Assembly: GCA_963556495.2 (NCBI GenBank)
Contig: OY747701.1
Location: 43,035,001-43,099,000, forward strand
Direction: 5' to 3'
Source of the DNA: Valencia hispanica
Lineage: Eukaryota > Chordata > Actinopteri > Cyprinodontiformes > Valenciidae
Length of the DNA stretch: 64,000 bases
The translations under genes and the position numbers were made by a program. Positions 22,130 to 32,605 of the stretch are shown here, in pieces. The notes under the pieces are model-generated. The model searched no databases, was not told the origin of the DNA, and saw only the letters and a program-made list of their open reading frames with translations. Each line of letters opens with the position of its first letter. Positions within the stretch are counted from its first letter, which is position 1.

Positions 22130-22231
22130 GTACGGTGGTAGGCTTGAAAAAAGTTTCTGTCCTTGTTCAGCAAAAGATGCACTCTGCATTTTTGACAGTA
22201 TACATAGGTAAAGAGGCCTGTGCAGTGCTTG
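22130..22231 (-). pseudogene. piggyBac transposase, C-terminal cysteine-rich end
   Basis: On the minus strand the translation contains CSDKHCTG, VYCQKCRVHL and a final NKDRNFFQAYH, the pattern of the cysteine-rich domain that closes piggyBac transposases. The rest of the transposase lies at 29578-30560 in the same orientation, so the gene is split by the element at 22232-29577. About 15-20 codons of the family seem to be missing at the junction. Confidence 0.8.
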
Positions 22232-22368
22232 TCACTGTAAAAAAAAATCCGTAAAAGTACTGGCAGCTCATTACACAGGACTTTGACCGTTTATCAAAAA
22301 ATTTAATTTTTCTGTCAGTTAACTGCCCATAAAATAACAGAATTTTTACCATTAATTAACAATAAACT

Positions 22369-22630
22369 ACAGGCAAAATAACAGGAAACGTTCTGTTATT
22401 TAATAGTATATGTCTTGTGAAATGGCAAGATATTTGCTGTTATTTTAATGGAGTTTTATAGTGGAAAAACAAGTCATTTTCTGTTATTAAATGGTATATT
22501 ACAGGCAAAATAACAGGAAATGCTCAGTTATTTAATAGTATATGTCTTGTGAAATGGCAAGATATTTGCTGTTATTTCAATAGTGTTTTTATAGTGGAAA
22601 AACGTGTATTTTTCTGTTATTAAATGGTGT
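22369..22630. repeat. 132-bp tandem duplication
   Basis: Two adjacent copies start at 22369 and 22501. Each contains ACAGGCAAAATAACAGGAAA, TTTAATAGTATATGTCTTG and TGGCAAGATATTTGCTG. They differ by a handful of substitutions and a short indel, so the duplication arose within this element family or locally. Confidence 0.9.
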
Positions 22631-23465
22631 ATCCATAGTGAAATAGAAATATTTTTGTTATGTAATTTCAGTCAACCACTTCAGGCAACTGCTGGGAAAA
22701 GGCAGGACATTATTTGTTAATGGTCTTACAACAAAAACACAATGCCATTTGCTAATTAATGGTTTATTTTCTTAGAAAACATATTCAGTGTTTACAAATA
22801 TCATTCATCATCATCATCAAGTCTGTAAGTGTGTGAATGTTAGCAGGAAACAGGAGCGCTCTGGACCAGGAAACAGCAGCGCTATGGACCAGGAATCTGC
22901 AGCGGAGCACTGGATCCAACTGGAAAAGAGAGGAACATTATTTTAGTTATAATCAAGCAGTCCCTTCTAAATATGAGGCACTTTTCCAGACTACTTTTGG
23001 AATTGACGGGATGGGGGAAGAGACGAGAGAGACAAAGAGGAGTGTGTAATGACTTTTAGATCTTCCAAGGATTCTGAAAGTGTCTCTGGAGTCCAAAAGC
23101 TGTCCACTCCATTGAAAAAAAGAAAGAAACAGCAAAAAACAATGCAAAAAAAAAATCATCATATTCCATTTAGTACCTGCACTGAGGTATAAAGATGTCG
23201 GCTCCTGGGGTGTTATGTGGCTTCCAACTTTGCAATGGATAGATCACCTGCAAACAAGTGCAGTTTTAGCCAGCAAATATTAATTGAGATCCAATACACA
23301 TAAAACATTGCATGTATGGCTATGTGAATGTTGAGAACATAGTCAGTCAGGTGTCAAATGATACCCAACAAATCACATTTAATTCTATTAGGCTAAATGT
23401 TTCTTCTGAACAGATAAAGTTATACAGATGATTCTAAGCTAATCAGTTTTGATAAAGAAATTCAC

Positions 23466-23822
23466 TGTAAGCCCCAGGTGATTGGTCAAGATGTGTAACA
23501 GCAACTGCGTGTCCACTCAGAGAGCAGTAGGGCCGGGGAACAGGGAGGGTCAGAAACACAGCAGTGATCACGTGCACACGGAGGGAGACAAGATAGAGAA
23601 AGAGGACTTGGTTTTTCTCAATGCTAATCTTCACTAAAGATTTTGTTATGTCATTCTGTGAGTTTGTTCAGGTTGCTTCAATGTAAATAGTCCATCGTCT
23701 TGCACATGTGCAACTGCCAACCAGTGAATATTGTTTTGTTTTTTTGTTTTTTTAAATACTGGTGAGTCCTGGATGGGTCTGATTTTTTCTTTATATAGCC
23801 TTCTTTATAATCTATTTTTGAT
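23466..23822 (+). repeat. hAT-like element fragment (left copy)
   Basis: This is an inverted, diverged copy of 27950-28370. The shared words, read on this strand, include CCCCAGGTGATTGGTCAAG, GGCCGGGGAACAGGGAGG and GTTCAGGTTGCTTCAATGTA. A segment of about 60 bp in the right copy is missing here. It lacks both ends and stops where the LINE tail begins. Confidence 0.8.
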
Positions 23823-24535
23823 TTCCCATCAATTCAATTCAATTCAATTCAGTTTATTTATATAGCGCCAATTCACAACAGATGTCATCTCAAGGCACTT
23901 AACAAGAAGTTATTTCAATACATTTATACAAACATTCCAATCAGTTAAAAAGTTTCCTATTTAAGGAATCCCAGCAGATTGCGTCAGTCATTGGCGTGAG
24001 GTTGGGCAGATTTCCAACCACAGCAATCCTTCAGCAATCCCTCATTCTGAGCAAGCATGTAACGACGGTGAAGAGGAAAAACTCCCCTTTAACAGGAAGA
24101 AACCTCCAACAGAACCAGGCTCAGTAGGAGCGGCCATCTGCCACGACCGTCTGGGGGTTTGAGAAGACAGAGCAGAACACAGAAGGAACAGAAGATCTGG
24201 TATAAGAGTAATTTCTATGTTACAGAAAGTAAAAAGTTGATAACAGGACACAGTGGATGTTCAGTTACTGGGAGCATCATCCCAGTCGATGCCCCCTGTC
24301 CAACAGGGCATTGCAGCCAAGCAGGATACCAGACCAGGTATATCTTCTATGGGGAGAAAAACACTGAGAGAAAACAAAGTTAACAGTCGAAATAACAGAA
24401 TGTACTGTAATACAACTGGAGAGTCGTAGGAGAAAAGGAAGTAGCAGAGTGAAGAAAATTGGTAAGTCTGTCCTCCAGCAGTCTAAGCCTATAGCAGCAT
24501 AACTACAGAGATAGCTCAGGATGACCTAAGCCACT

Positions 24536-26842
24536 CTAACTATAAGCTTTATCAAAAAGGAAAGTTTTAAGCCTGGCCTTAAAAGTAAACAGAGTGTCTG
24601 CCTCACGGACTAAAGCTGGGAGCTGGTTCCACAGGAGAGGAGCCTGATAACTAAAAGATCTGCCTCCCATTCTACTTTTAGAAATCCTAGGAACTACAAG
24701 TAAACCTGCAGTCTGAGAGCGAAGGGCTCTTTTAGGAACATATGGAACAATTAGATCTCTGATGTATGATGGAGCTTGATTATTAAGGGCTTTGTATGTA
24801 AGAAGAAGGATCTTAAATTCTATTCTGGATTTAACAGGAAGCCAATGAAGGGAAGCTAAAAGAGGAGAAATGTGATCTCTCTTTTTAATATTCATCAGAA
24901 CTCTTGCTGCAGCATTTTGGATCAACTGAAGGCTTTTAATGGCATTTTGTGGACTACCTGATAGTAAAAAATTACAGTAGTCCAGCGTTGAGGTAACAAA
25001 TGCATGGACTAGTTTCTCAGCATCACTCCTGGACAGGATGTTTCTAATTTTAGTAATATTCCGGAGGTGAAAGAAAGAAATCCTAGAAACCTGTTTAATA
25101 TGGGATTTAAATGTCAAGTCTTGGTCAAAAATAACGCCGAGGTTCTTTACGTTATTACTGGGGGCCAATTTAATGCCATCCAGATGAAGTGATTGACTAA
25201 TCAGTTTCTGTTTAAGAACTTCTGGTCCAAAGACAGCAACTTCTGTCTTGTCAGAATTTAAAAGCAAAAAGTTTAGGGTCATCCATGCTTTTATGTCTTC
25301 CAGACATGCCTGTAATCTACCTAACTGACTGGGTTCATCAGGATTTATGGATAAATATAGTTGTGTATCATCGGCATAGCTGTGGAAATTTATCCCATGC
25401 TGTCTAATGATTCTACCAATTGGGAGCATATATATGGTGAAAAGAATTGGTCCAAGGACAGAACCCTGTGGAACTCCACAAGTAACCCTTGAGAGTGAAG
25501 ATGATTTATCATTTAGATGAACAAACTGGAATCTATCAGACAAATATGATTTAAACCAGCCTAGTGCTGTTCCTTTGATCCCTGCAACGTGTTCAAGCCT
25601 TTCTAAGAGAATATTATGATCGACTGTGTCAAAAGCAGCACTGAGATCTAACAAAACCAGAACAGACACCAGTCCATTATCTGAGGCCATGAGAATATCA
25701 TCAGTAACCTTCACCAGTGCTGTTTCAGTGCTATGATGAGCTCTAAAACCTGGCAGAAACTCTTCAAACAGCTCGTTACTGTTTAGATGTTCACAGACTT
25801 GATTAGCAACAATTTTCTCAAGGACTTTGGATAAGAAAGGAAGGTTAGATATAGGTCTGTAATTCACTAAGTCATCTTGATCAAGGGAAGGTTTCTTGAG
25901 TAAAGGTTTAATTACAGCTATTTTAAATTCCTGTGGTACGTATCCGTTTACTAAGGATAGATTCATCATATCCAAAATGGGGCCAGGAACCAAATGGAAC
26001 ACTTCTTTAAATAATTTGGTTGGGATTGGGTCCAACATACAAGTTGAAGGTTTAGATGAGGCTAATATTTTTGATAATTCTGAAAGCTCGACTGAATCAA
26101 AACAGCCTAAGCACAACTGAGGTTCTACAGTTCTTTCATTTACTGAGGAAGAAGTAATCATGTTTGGGAGGGTGCCAATGATTTTATTTTTAATAAAATT
26201 TATTTTATTTATGAAGAATCTCATAAAATCATCACTGCTAAGAGCTGGGGGAATAGTTTGCTCAACAGAGCTATGACTCTGTGTAAGTTTGGCAACTGTA
26301 CTAAAAAGAAACCTAGGATTGTTTTTATTCGCCTCTATTAATGATGAAAAATATGCTGTTCTAGCTTGTCGAAGGGTCTTTTTATACAGCAGTAGACTGT
26401 TATTCCAGGTTAAATAGGAATCCTCTAGGTGTGTAGAGCGCCATTTTCTCTCCAACTTCCTAGTATTCTGCTTTAAAGTACGCAACTCTGCGTTAAACCA
26501 AGGAGTAAGCCTCCTATGGCTAGCCACTTTCTTTTTTAAGGGGGCTACACTATCTAATGCCAAACGCAATGAGGATGTAACGCTGTGAACCAGACCATCA
26601 ATTTCTGAAGGGTTAGAGATAGAATTGCTGCCATCCACTGTGTTACTCTGAGACACTGAGGAAAGTAAGAATGGAACAGATTCTTTAAAAATTGTTACAG
26701 CATTGTCTGATAAAGTTCTACTATAATGAAATTTTCTTTCAGATTTAAGATGGTCAGTTAAAGTAAATTCAAAAGTTATCAAGAAGTGGTCAGACAGGAC
26801 CGGGTTATGTGGGTGGACTGTTATTTCCTCACACTCAATATC
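24536..26842 (-). CDS. LINE ORF2, reverse transcriptase part
   Basis: The open frame has 768 codons after the internal stop; there is no ATG at its start, so it is a continuation of ORF2. Codon numbers below count from 26782. Features in order: a linker with TPWFNAELR, DPIPTKLFKE (251-260), NYRPISNLPFLSK, motif A LLDLSAAFD (377-385, catalytic Asp379), GVPQGS (436-441), the catalytic YADD (469-472), and the post-RT region with LDYCNFLLSG, QNAAARVL and LHWLPV. The sequence fits the L2 clade (Maui-like). The SDH residues that complete the endonuclease site sit at the very start of this stretch, downstream of the stop. All RT motifs are intact, but translation would need readthrough. Confidence 0.9.
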   Translation of the reverse strand, partial: DIECEEITVHPHNPVLSDHFLITFEFTLTDHLKSERKFHYSRTLSDNAVTIFKESVPFLLSSVSQSNTVDGSNSISNPSEIDGLVHSVTSSLRLALDSVAPLKKKVASHRRLTPWFNAELRTLKQNTRKLERKWRSTHLEDSYLTWNNSLLLYKKTLRQARTAYFSSLIEANKNNPRFLFSTVAKLTQSHSSVEQTIPPALSSDDFMRFFINKINFIKNKIIGTLPNMITSSSVNERTVEPQLCLGCFDSVELSELSKILASSKPSTCMLDPIPTKLFKEVFHLVPGPILDMMNLSLVNGYVPQEFKIAVIKPLLKKPSLDQDDLVNYRPISNLPFLSKVLEKIVANQVCEHLNSNELFEEFLPGFRAHHSTETALVKVTDDILMASDNGLVSVLVLLDLSAAFDTVDHNILLERLEHVAGIKGTALGWFKSYLSDRFQFVHLNDKSSSLSRVTCGVPQGSVLGPILFTIYMLPIGRIIRQHGINFHSYADDTQLYLSINPDEPSQLGRLQACLEDIKAWMTLNFLLLNSDKTEVAVFGPEVLKQKLISQSLHLDGIKLAPSNNVKNLGVIFDQDLTFKSHIKQVSRISFFHLRNITKIRNILSRSDAEKLVHAFVTSTLDYCNFLLSGSPQNAIKSLQLIQNAAARVLMNIKKRDHISPLLASLHWLPVKSRIEFKILLLTYKALNNQAPSYIRDLIVPYVPKRALRSQTAGLLVVPRISKSRMGGRSFSYQAPLLWNQLPALVREADTLFTFKARLKTFLFDKAYS

Positions 26843-27613
26843 TTATGTCAGTACAAGGTCCAAAGTGTGTTTACCTGAGTGGGTCGATCCCTGTACTTTT
26901 TGAGTAAAGCCAATTGAGTCTAAAATAGCATTAAAGGCTGCATTTAGGCTATCACTTTCAGTATCCACATGAATATTGAAGTCCCCCACTATAATAACCC
27001 TATCAGTATTTAATACTAAATCAGATAAAAAATGTGAGATCTGATCCAAGAATTGAGAGTAAGGGCCTGGTGGACGATACAAAACCACAAACAAAAATGG
27101 TCTTAATGTTTTGCAACTTGGATGAGGAAAATTAAGGGTTAGATGTTCAAAAGAACTGTAGCTATCAATTGGTCTGGGACTAATTAGTAAATCAGAACGG
27201 AAAATGGTTGCAACTCCTCCTCCTCGCCCAGTATTTCTAGGAATGTGAAAATTTAAATGACTGGAAGGAGTTGACTCATTTATACTGACATAATCTTCCT
27301 GCTGCAACCAGGTTTCTGTGAGACAAAGGAAATCAATGTGATTATCACAAATCAAGTCATTTACTAACAAAGTCTTTGAGGAGAGAGATCTTATGTTTAA
27401 TAAACCACATTTAATAGATTTATTTTCAGTCAAAGTTGTATTTATTTTTATGAGATTTCCATAATTTGCTTTTGTTGGCTTAACTTTTAATCCATTTAAT
27501 TTTGGCCGTGGGCAAGACACTGTTTCTATAGGGTAATGGGTAGGTAACAGTACAGAAGCAGCAGAGAGGTGGGTTAAACTATGACTCTGCTTCCTGGTCT
27601 GGACCCTGGGTTG
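26843..27613 (-). pseudogene. LINE ORF2, APE-type endonuclease part, ends at stop
   Basis: This is the N-terminal AP-endonuclease-like domain, which in LINEs nicks the target DNA to prime reverse transcription. Numbering from 27520: LLNIRSLS (Asn42), LTETW (Glu69), YRPPG (148-152), VGDFNIH (Asp180, Asn182) and HTLDLVL (218-224). A TAA at 26843-26845 ends it before the conserved SDH motif, which follows about 20 codons later in the same frame. The product as it stands would lack the last catalytic residues. One base change could account for the break. The frame is open upstream to the ORF1 stop at 27614, and no ATG was found. Confidence 0.88.
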
Positions 27614-27783
27614 TCAGTGTTTTGGAGGACTAATAAATTCGGCCATATTCCTAGAAAGAAGAGCTGCTCCATCCAAAGTGGGATGGATGCCGTCTCTCCG
27701 GATCAGACCAGGTTTTCCCCAAAAAGTTCTCCAGTTATTAATGTAGCCCACATCGTTTGCAGGACACCACCTAGACAACCATC
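27614..27783 (-). pseudogene. LINE ORF1 C-terminus (SGNH esterase-like)
   Basis: About 55 codons encode the end of a protein with [11 protein letters not shown] followed by [19 protein letters not shown] and a TGA stop. The D-x-x-H in DGIHP corresponds to the last catalytic block of SGNH hydrolases, a domain found in ORF1 of many CR1/L2-group LINEs. The Ser block is lost to 5' truncation. The stop is in frame with ORF2. Compare the fuller copy at 32782-33240. Confidence 0.75.
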
Positions 27784-27785
27784 AC

Positions 27786-28497
27786 TAGTAGTGATGTGGC
27801 TCCTCAGATTTTCTGTTGCTTAAAATATATTTATCTCCAAAAATAATGCAAAACTATGTGTAATATGAATAACTAATGTAAAAAACATGCACTATATCAA
27901 ATATTGATCATTTACATGGTTTTATTTACTGAACACTTTAAATTTGAACTTGAGTGCTACAAAAATAAATTATAAAGAAGGCTAGAAAAAAAACAGACCC
28001 TTCCAGGACTCACCGGTGTTTAAAAAAAAACAACAAACAAAACAGAATATTCACTGGTTGCACATGTACAGGAAGATGGATTATTTACATTGAAGCAACC
28101 TGAACAAACTCACAGAAAGACACAAAATATTTAGTGAAGATTAGCATCGAGAAAAAAACAAGTGCCTCAGCTTTGAGGGGCTCAACTTGTCTCTTCTTTC
28201 TGTTATCTGCTGCTCGCTTTTTCGTCCTCTTTCCCTGCTTGTCTCCCTCCGTGTGCATGTGATCACTGCTGTGTGTCTGACCCTCCCTGTTCCCCGGCCC
28301 TACTGCTCTGTGCGTGGAACGGACACGCAGTGGCTGTTACACATCTTGACCAATCACCTGGGGCTTTCACCCACAAGCAGGAAAAGAAAAAAAAAAAAAA
28401 AAAAAACCGGCTCCCAGTGACGAGCCGGCTCCCGTCGTTCACTTCACAGAGCCAGCTCTTAGAGCTAGTTCGTTCGCGACCGACACATCACTAGTGG
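27786..28497 (-). mobile_element. hAT-like non-autonomous element (right copy)
   Basis: The element has TAGTGATGTGG at the left and, on the other strand at the right end, TAGTGATGTGTCGG. The right part carries the GAGCCGGCTC / GAGCCAGCTCTTAGAGC palindromic words typical of a fish hAT-derived family, and an A20 run is at about 28388-28407. No 8-bp target duplication was seen because the left flank is LINE sequence. No coding frame is present. An inverted partial copy is at 23466-23822. Confidence 0.7.
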
Positions 28498-29577
28498 GGG
28501 AAGCGATTAAAATATACAATTGTGCAGATCTATGACCGAACTTGAGGTTCTAATATAGAATATAGAATAATAGAGAATACTACATAGAATTGTATAATAA
28601 GCCTTTCACACCGAAAAATCTGTTTTCTCTCTGTGGGGATCAATCAACAACAAGAAAAACACCACCCATTTTATAACCTGCGCAGTAAACAGTTATTTTC
28701 ACTTAACACAGACGTAAGCTACAGGAACTGAGGCATCGTCAACGACAACAAGTGAATCCATTATTCAGAACATCACAGTTCCCGCCCACCCGCAACACAC
28801 CCGCGCGCTCACTCACACACACCAAATTTTCGCGAACGTTAACTCTCATCTGCTAACTAAAGCAACATTTCTTATATATTTACTGAGAAACTAGTTAGGC
28901 TAAATCAATTCAAATATTTGGCGGCTACCTTGACAAAAAACAGAACAGGACTGAACAAGACTGCAAGACCTGCAGTGTCATGCAGGTGGAAGCAGTTATA
29001 GAAAATACTGTGAATAATACTGTAAAATAACAGATGATGAACTAACGGTCGACCGTTGGGAGTTTGTCAGGACAGAGGGATTTCATATGAAATTGTACAC
29101 AAAAGGCTGTTTCTCATCTTAAAAACGACTCATTCAGCTCTAACTTTCTAGATTTGAAATAATTAAATCGAGTGTTTGAATGTTGCCATTAGCTATAGGC
29201 TAAAAATAGCCTACCGGCAAAGTTCAAAGGTAACGTGATCTTTAACTGACACGCATCTTTTTTCTGATCACAACTATCCCAGAATTTGTTTCAAACTGAT
29301 TTCTTCCTACTATTAATAAACCTGTTGATTTAACATTGATTTTCGTTGTTACAACACCATTATATAATTAATAAAACTGCCTTACCTTGAAGGTTTACGC
29401 TGGCGACGAACAGCGAACAACAACAAGAGGTTGGTGCGGAATGCAGATATTAAAATCCCACAATGCACTTCGGGGTGTCAAATTACAGAAATTAACTTGT
29501 GAATCATATAAATGGAAAATATCCGTAAAAAATTACGGATCTTTCAACTGTTAATTTACAGATTTTTCTTACAGTAT
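28498..29577. other. Right arm of the large TIR element; no gene seen
   Basis: This is non-coding sequence with a CpG-rich patch at about 28770-28840 (GCCCACCCGC, CGCGCGCTC) and a terminal region with TCCGTAAAAAATTACGGAT, a short palindrome just inside the right end. No protein similarity was recognised. Confidence 0.5.
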
Positions 29578-30560
29578 CTCTGGTTTCACCTCAGTGGTTT
29601 TCCTCTTCCAGGGAGGGGTTGGTATTACTTCTGGGGAGGACAGCGGTCTGCCACACTTTTTGACCTTTTCTCCACTTGTGAGGGCAGTGCCAACAGAAGC
29701 CTGAAACATTCGCAGGGGCAGGGGTTTCTGCCTGGGCTGCAGTTTCTCCAGGTGTCTTCTGTAGTGGATCCATGCATTGATTACTGCTACTGTAACAGTG
29801 CAGATAGCATATCAAGAAGGTCAACACCTCCCATGAACATGTTGTATGTGTCAACAATGGCTGGTCTGAGAACCATTATGTAGGTTTTAGCTTTCCGATC
29901 CCAACACCTCACATTGCCCAGTGGCTCGAAGTAAACAAAAGAAGAACGCATATTCATAGCTTTGTTGTCATACCATCTCACGATGATGTTGTCTTCCTGG
30001 TTTACTCCGAAATCCAGAGAGCCTCCTCCCTTTTCTTCAGTTCTTTCTCATCCATCAGTTGGCAGTTCATCACCCTGTTCATTCCTTACTGCACCGATGT
30101 AGTAGATTCCTCTTTGTTTCAAGTGCTCCACCACTGGAACTGACGTAAAAAAGTTGTCAGAAAAAAGTTTGCGATATTTTTCCTGCTAGAAGGGTTGAGG
30201 TCATTTTCAGGACATCATCTCCCATAGCACCAACATCAGATTTCTCTTTGTTGGGATTTTCTCTCCCTTGACACACGTCAAAGTCTTAGAGATAGCCACT
30301 CTGTCTGGCATGTGCCCACATCTTGAACCCCCACTTGTGAGGTTTTTCTGGCATGTAGCACTGTAGATGTGATTTTCGTTTGAAAGGCACCATGATTTTG
30401 TCAACAGCGTGACATTCTTCAGTCTACTAAAACATAGATCATGAAATTTTAAGTATTTTTATATTCCATCAACCCAGTAACTGTTCCTATTGATGTTTCA
30501 GTAAAAAAATGTTTTTCTTACCTTAACCTTTTCAAACTTGGCAAAGTTCTTCAAAAACCA
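29578..30560 (-). pseudogene. piggyBac transposase remnant, main part
   Basis: On the minus strand the pieces occur in family order: VDKIMVPFKRKSHLQCYMP, EKPHKWGFKMWAHA, DFDVCQGRENP, then VRCWDRKAKTY, RPAIVDTYNMFMGGVDLLDM and a basic PPWKRKTTEVKP-like stretch. The piggyBac catalytic domain uses aspartates in such blocks, and several are recognisable. Multiple frameshifts and stops make it a pseudogene. The N-terminus beyond about 30560 is missing, and the C-terminal cysteine-rich end lies 7.3 kb away at 22130-22231 because of a nested insertion. Confidence 0.82.
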
Positions 30561-30744
30561 CCTGTGTCCGCCTCCTGAGTCATGGCAATCTTGTTGTGTC
30601 GCTGGAAGGCCCTCTAATGAGTGAATTACTACCCCCTGTTGGAATATCTGTGCACTGCGTGTATCTGATTGTATACATCAGGTTTTTCAAGGGAAAATAA
30701 ATATCACACTGCTCATGTAGAGGGCTAGGTACATGAAGCAGCGT

Positions 30745-31215
30745 TAACACAGGTCCTTCCTCCCAGAAGCTGTTAGACTCTATAACCATTGCTGTTCCCA
30801 ACAATCCCAATAATGTTTACATCCCTCCTATAACGTGCACTGTTTATCTCACTTCAAGTAACATTTCTGCTGCTGTTATTTGCACATCTGTTTTTCTGTT
30901 TATATTTTTTTAACTTCTTGTAAATTATACATTTGGTTTTTAATGTACAACTACCCATGGACATTTTGTAAATGTTTATATTTTTTAATTATCCTACTCA
31001 GTTGCACATTCAAAACTGAGTATGGTATTTTATTTTTAATATCTGCAGTGTACTTGTGTTTTGTAATTTTGTCCTAAATGTACATATATTATTCTAAATT
31101 CGTTTTTTTTATACTTTTGTGTGAATCTAAATGATTCTTTTATCTGTCACGTTGCTGCTTTTACAACTGAATTTCCCCTTTGTGGGACGATAAAAGATTA
31201 TTCTGGTCTATTCTA
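30745..31215 (+). repeat. Rex1-like LINE 3' end
   Basis: The last codons (GPSSQKLLDS-like in one frame, a PFLPAAVRLYN-type end in the family) are followed by a 3' UTR closely similar to 50358-50640. Shared words include TTATCCTACTCAGTT, CTGAGTATG, TGTACATATAT and a CCCCTTTGTGGGAC tail. The copy is 5'-truncated and non-coding. Confidence 0.75.
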
Positions 31216-31235
31216 AGACCCTGGATGCTTCAAAA

Positions 31236-31325
31236 CCCGCCTTCGGCTCTTCTGCATTGATAAGTCTCATGTCTCTCATCTTTCTCTTGACACTGCCCCA
31301 TAGATTCTCTATGGCTGTGGTTCTT
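31236..31325 (-). repeat. Small Tc1-like fragment
   Basis: The stretch with CATCTTTCTCTTGACACTGC and CCCATAGATTCTCTATGG is the reverse complement of a Tc1 transposase segment coding for NLWG/PIEN-type residues. It is too short to place further. Confidence 0.5.
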
Positions 31326-31658
31326 GAACTATTTCTGCTGGGCCACCCTTTGGTTTATAAGAAATTGCTCACGCTACTATGTGGCAATATCTAACATTGC
31401 TTTCAATACATTTTAATGCCTCTTGGTGCACAATTGGTTTAAAACATAAAGAACTCTGATAGGGAAAAAACAATTGTAAATGTTTTGCAAAACTGAGCTC
31501 TTGAACCATCAACATTTTAGTAACTGGTTTAAGCTTGTTGTGATGTCACTTTATCTGCCAGGTGGAGGAGTGTGTTTGTGCCCTGCATCATTGAATTTGG
31601 TTCATTGAACATTGTATTCAAAAATATGCCACAGTATGCAGGTTTAACTAAAAACTTG

Positions 31659-32073
31659 TGTTAAAGCTGAAAATGCAGCTCTTCTAAAATAAAGATGAAA
31701 CTGAGTCCCAGAAGCTGTTTCAAGTATTTAATTCAATATGTCTGACCAGAACATTGAGGGGACAGAGATTACTCTTACATCGCCCTACAGTTTAAATAGT
31801 ATTCAGCAATCACTGTTTATCTCTCCAGCACGTCTTCTCCAATCTTCATGCCAGTCTGAGAGTAAAGCATGAAGCAGCCCATCCAGATCAGAACGTCCCA
31901 TAGATATCTTGCTGCTCTGGCACGTCACTCCGGTGATCTGACACATCTTTATCAGGAACCTTATTTAGGAGCAATAAGCTTGTTTTCCCTAACTTGTCAT
32001 CTTGCCCTAGATACATTCGCTAGACAGAGAATATGTAATTAAATCCTAATCACATTGGAATATTCCCGCAACA
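31659..32073 (-). mobile_element. Solo LTR related to the 51-58 kb element
   Basis: The 415-bp stretch aligns over its length with the LTRs at 51271-51643 and 57546-57917. Shared words include GAGTCCCAGAAG, AAGTATTTAATTCAA, GAGGGGACAGAG, TAGTATTCAGCAATCA and GTTTATCTCT, with clear divergence. Its ends fit TG...CA, and the 4-bp repeat CTTG flanks it at 31655-31658 and 32074-32077. It carries about 40 extra bases in the middle. It is a solo LTR left by recombination between two LTRs of an older relative. Confidence 0.85.
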
Positions 32074-32077
32074 CTTG

Positions 32078-32605
32078 TTATAGTAAAATTTGTGGCCAGT
32101 ATCACTGCCGTCTTCTTTAAAAAAGATGTGAATCTCATTTTAGAGACCCTGGACAGCACCTTCCCACATGACAGTTATCGGGACTCGCTCTGAAACAGAA
32201 CGGCTGTCTGTCGGAGCCCATTTTCTCGCACAGTACAGCAAAAATCAGGGTTTTGACAGGTTGTGTTTTGACGTAGTTGACTGTGCCGAAGACATCGATT
32301 ACATCACTCGGCTCTTGGTTTTCATGATGCATGCGTCAGCGTCTGTCAGACCCGCCAAGACCGGCTCCCCAAATCTTTTTAAAGACTGGTTTTAACTGAT
32401 TATAACACCACTAACTTATTAATAATCTGGACGTTTTTTAATCGGATCATTTTAAACGGTGGGGAGCGCGGACCATGCCCCACACCATGCCTCCACTCAC
32501 CTGCAGTCCTGGGTGTGATGGCTGTGCAAAACTCAGTTAGAGGGTTCTGGAGCTGGAGCAGAGGATTTCAACACTTCCCCAAATCCAGGACCATGAGCGG
32601 ACATA
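32078..32605. other. No gene seen
   Basis: No domain or repeat was recognised. The right part may already belong to the L2 element that follows, but its 5' boundary is not visible. Confidence 0.45.

Larger units (their letters stand above)
23831..27785 (-). mobile_element. L2-clade LINE, nearly complete ORF2
   Basis: The roughly 3.95-kb LINE is read on the minus strand. It has the C-terminal end of ORF1 (SGNH esterase), ORF2 with endonuclease and reverse transcriptase, a 3' UTR of about 700 bp and a tail of ATTCA/TTGAA units at 23831-23850. It is 5'-truncated inside ORF1. ORF1, the endonuclease and the RT share one reading frame, separated by TGA at 27614-27616 (ORF1 end) and a single TAA at 26843-26845 inside ORF2. 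A second copy of the 3' UTR is at 10867-11130. Confidence 0.9.
22232..29577. mobile_element. Large TIR element nested in piggyBac
   Basis: The left end CACTGTAAAAAAAAATCCGT and the reverse complement of the right end, TACTGTAAGAAAAATCTGT, form inverted termini, and both outer flanks are pieces of one piggyBac transposase. The element's own DNA is about 22232-23465 and 28498-29577; the middle is filled by two hAT copies and a LINE. The 5'-CACTG terminus recalls CACTA/EnSpm elements, but a clear target duplication was not found. No transposase was recognised, so it is probably non-autonomous. Confidence 0.65.

Noticed and set aside
28381..28407. A-rich run as a polyadenylated retrocopy tail
   Set aside because: The run lies inside the hAT-like element, where the other copy has unrelated sequence, and no processed gene adjoins it.
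22232..29577. CACTA/EnSpm assignment of the TIR element
   Set aside because: Only the CACTG start supports it. The right end reads TACTG on its strand and no matching 2-3 bp duplication was found, so the superfamily is left open.
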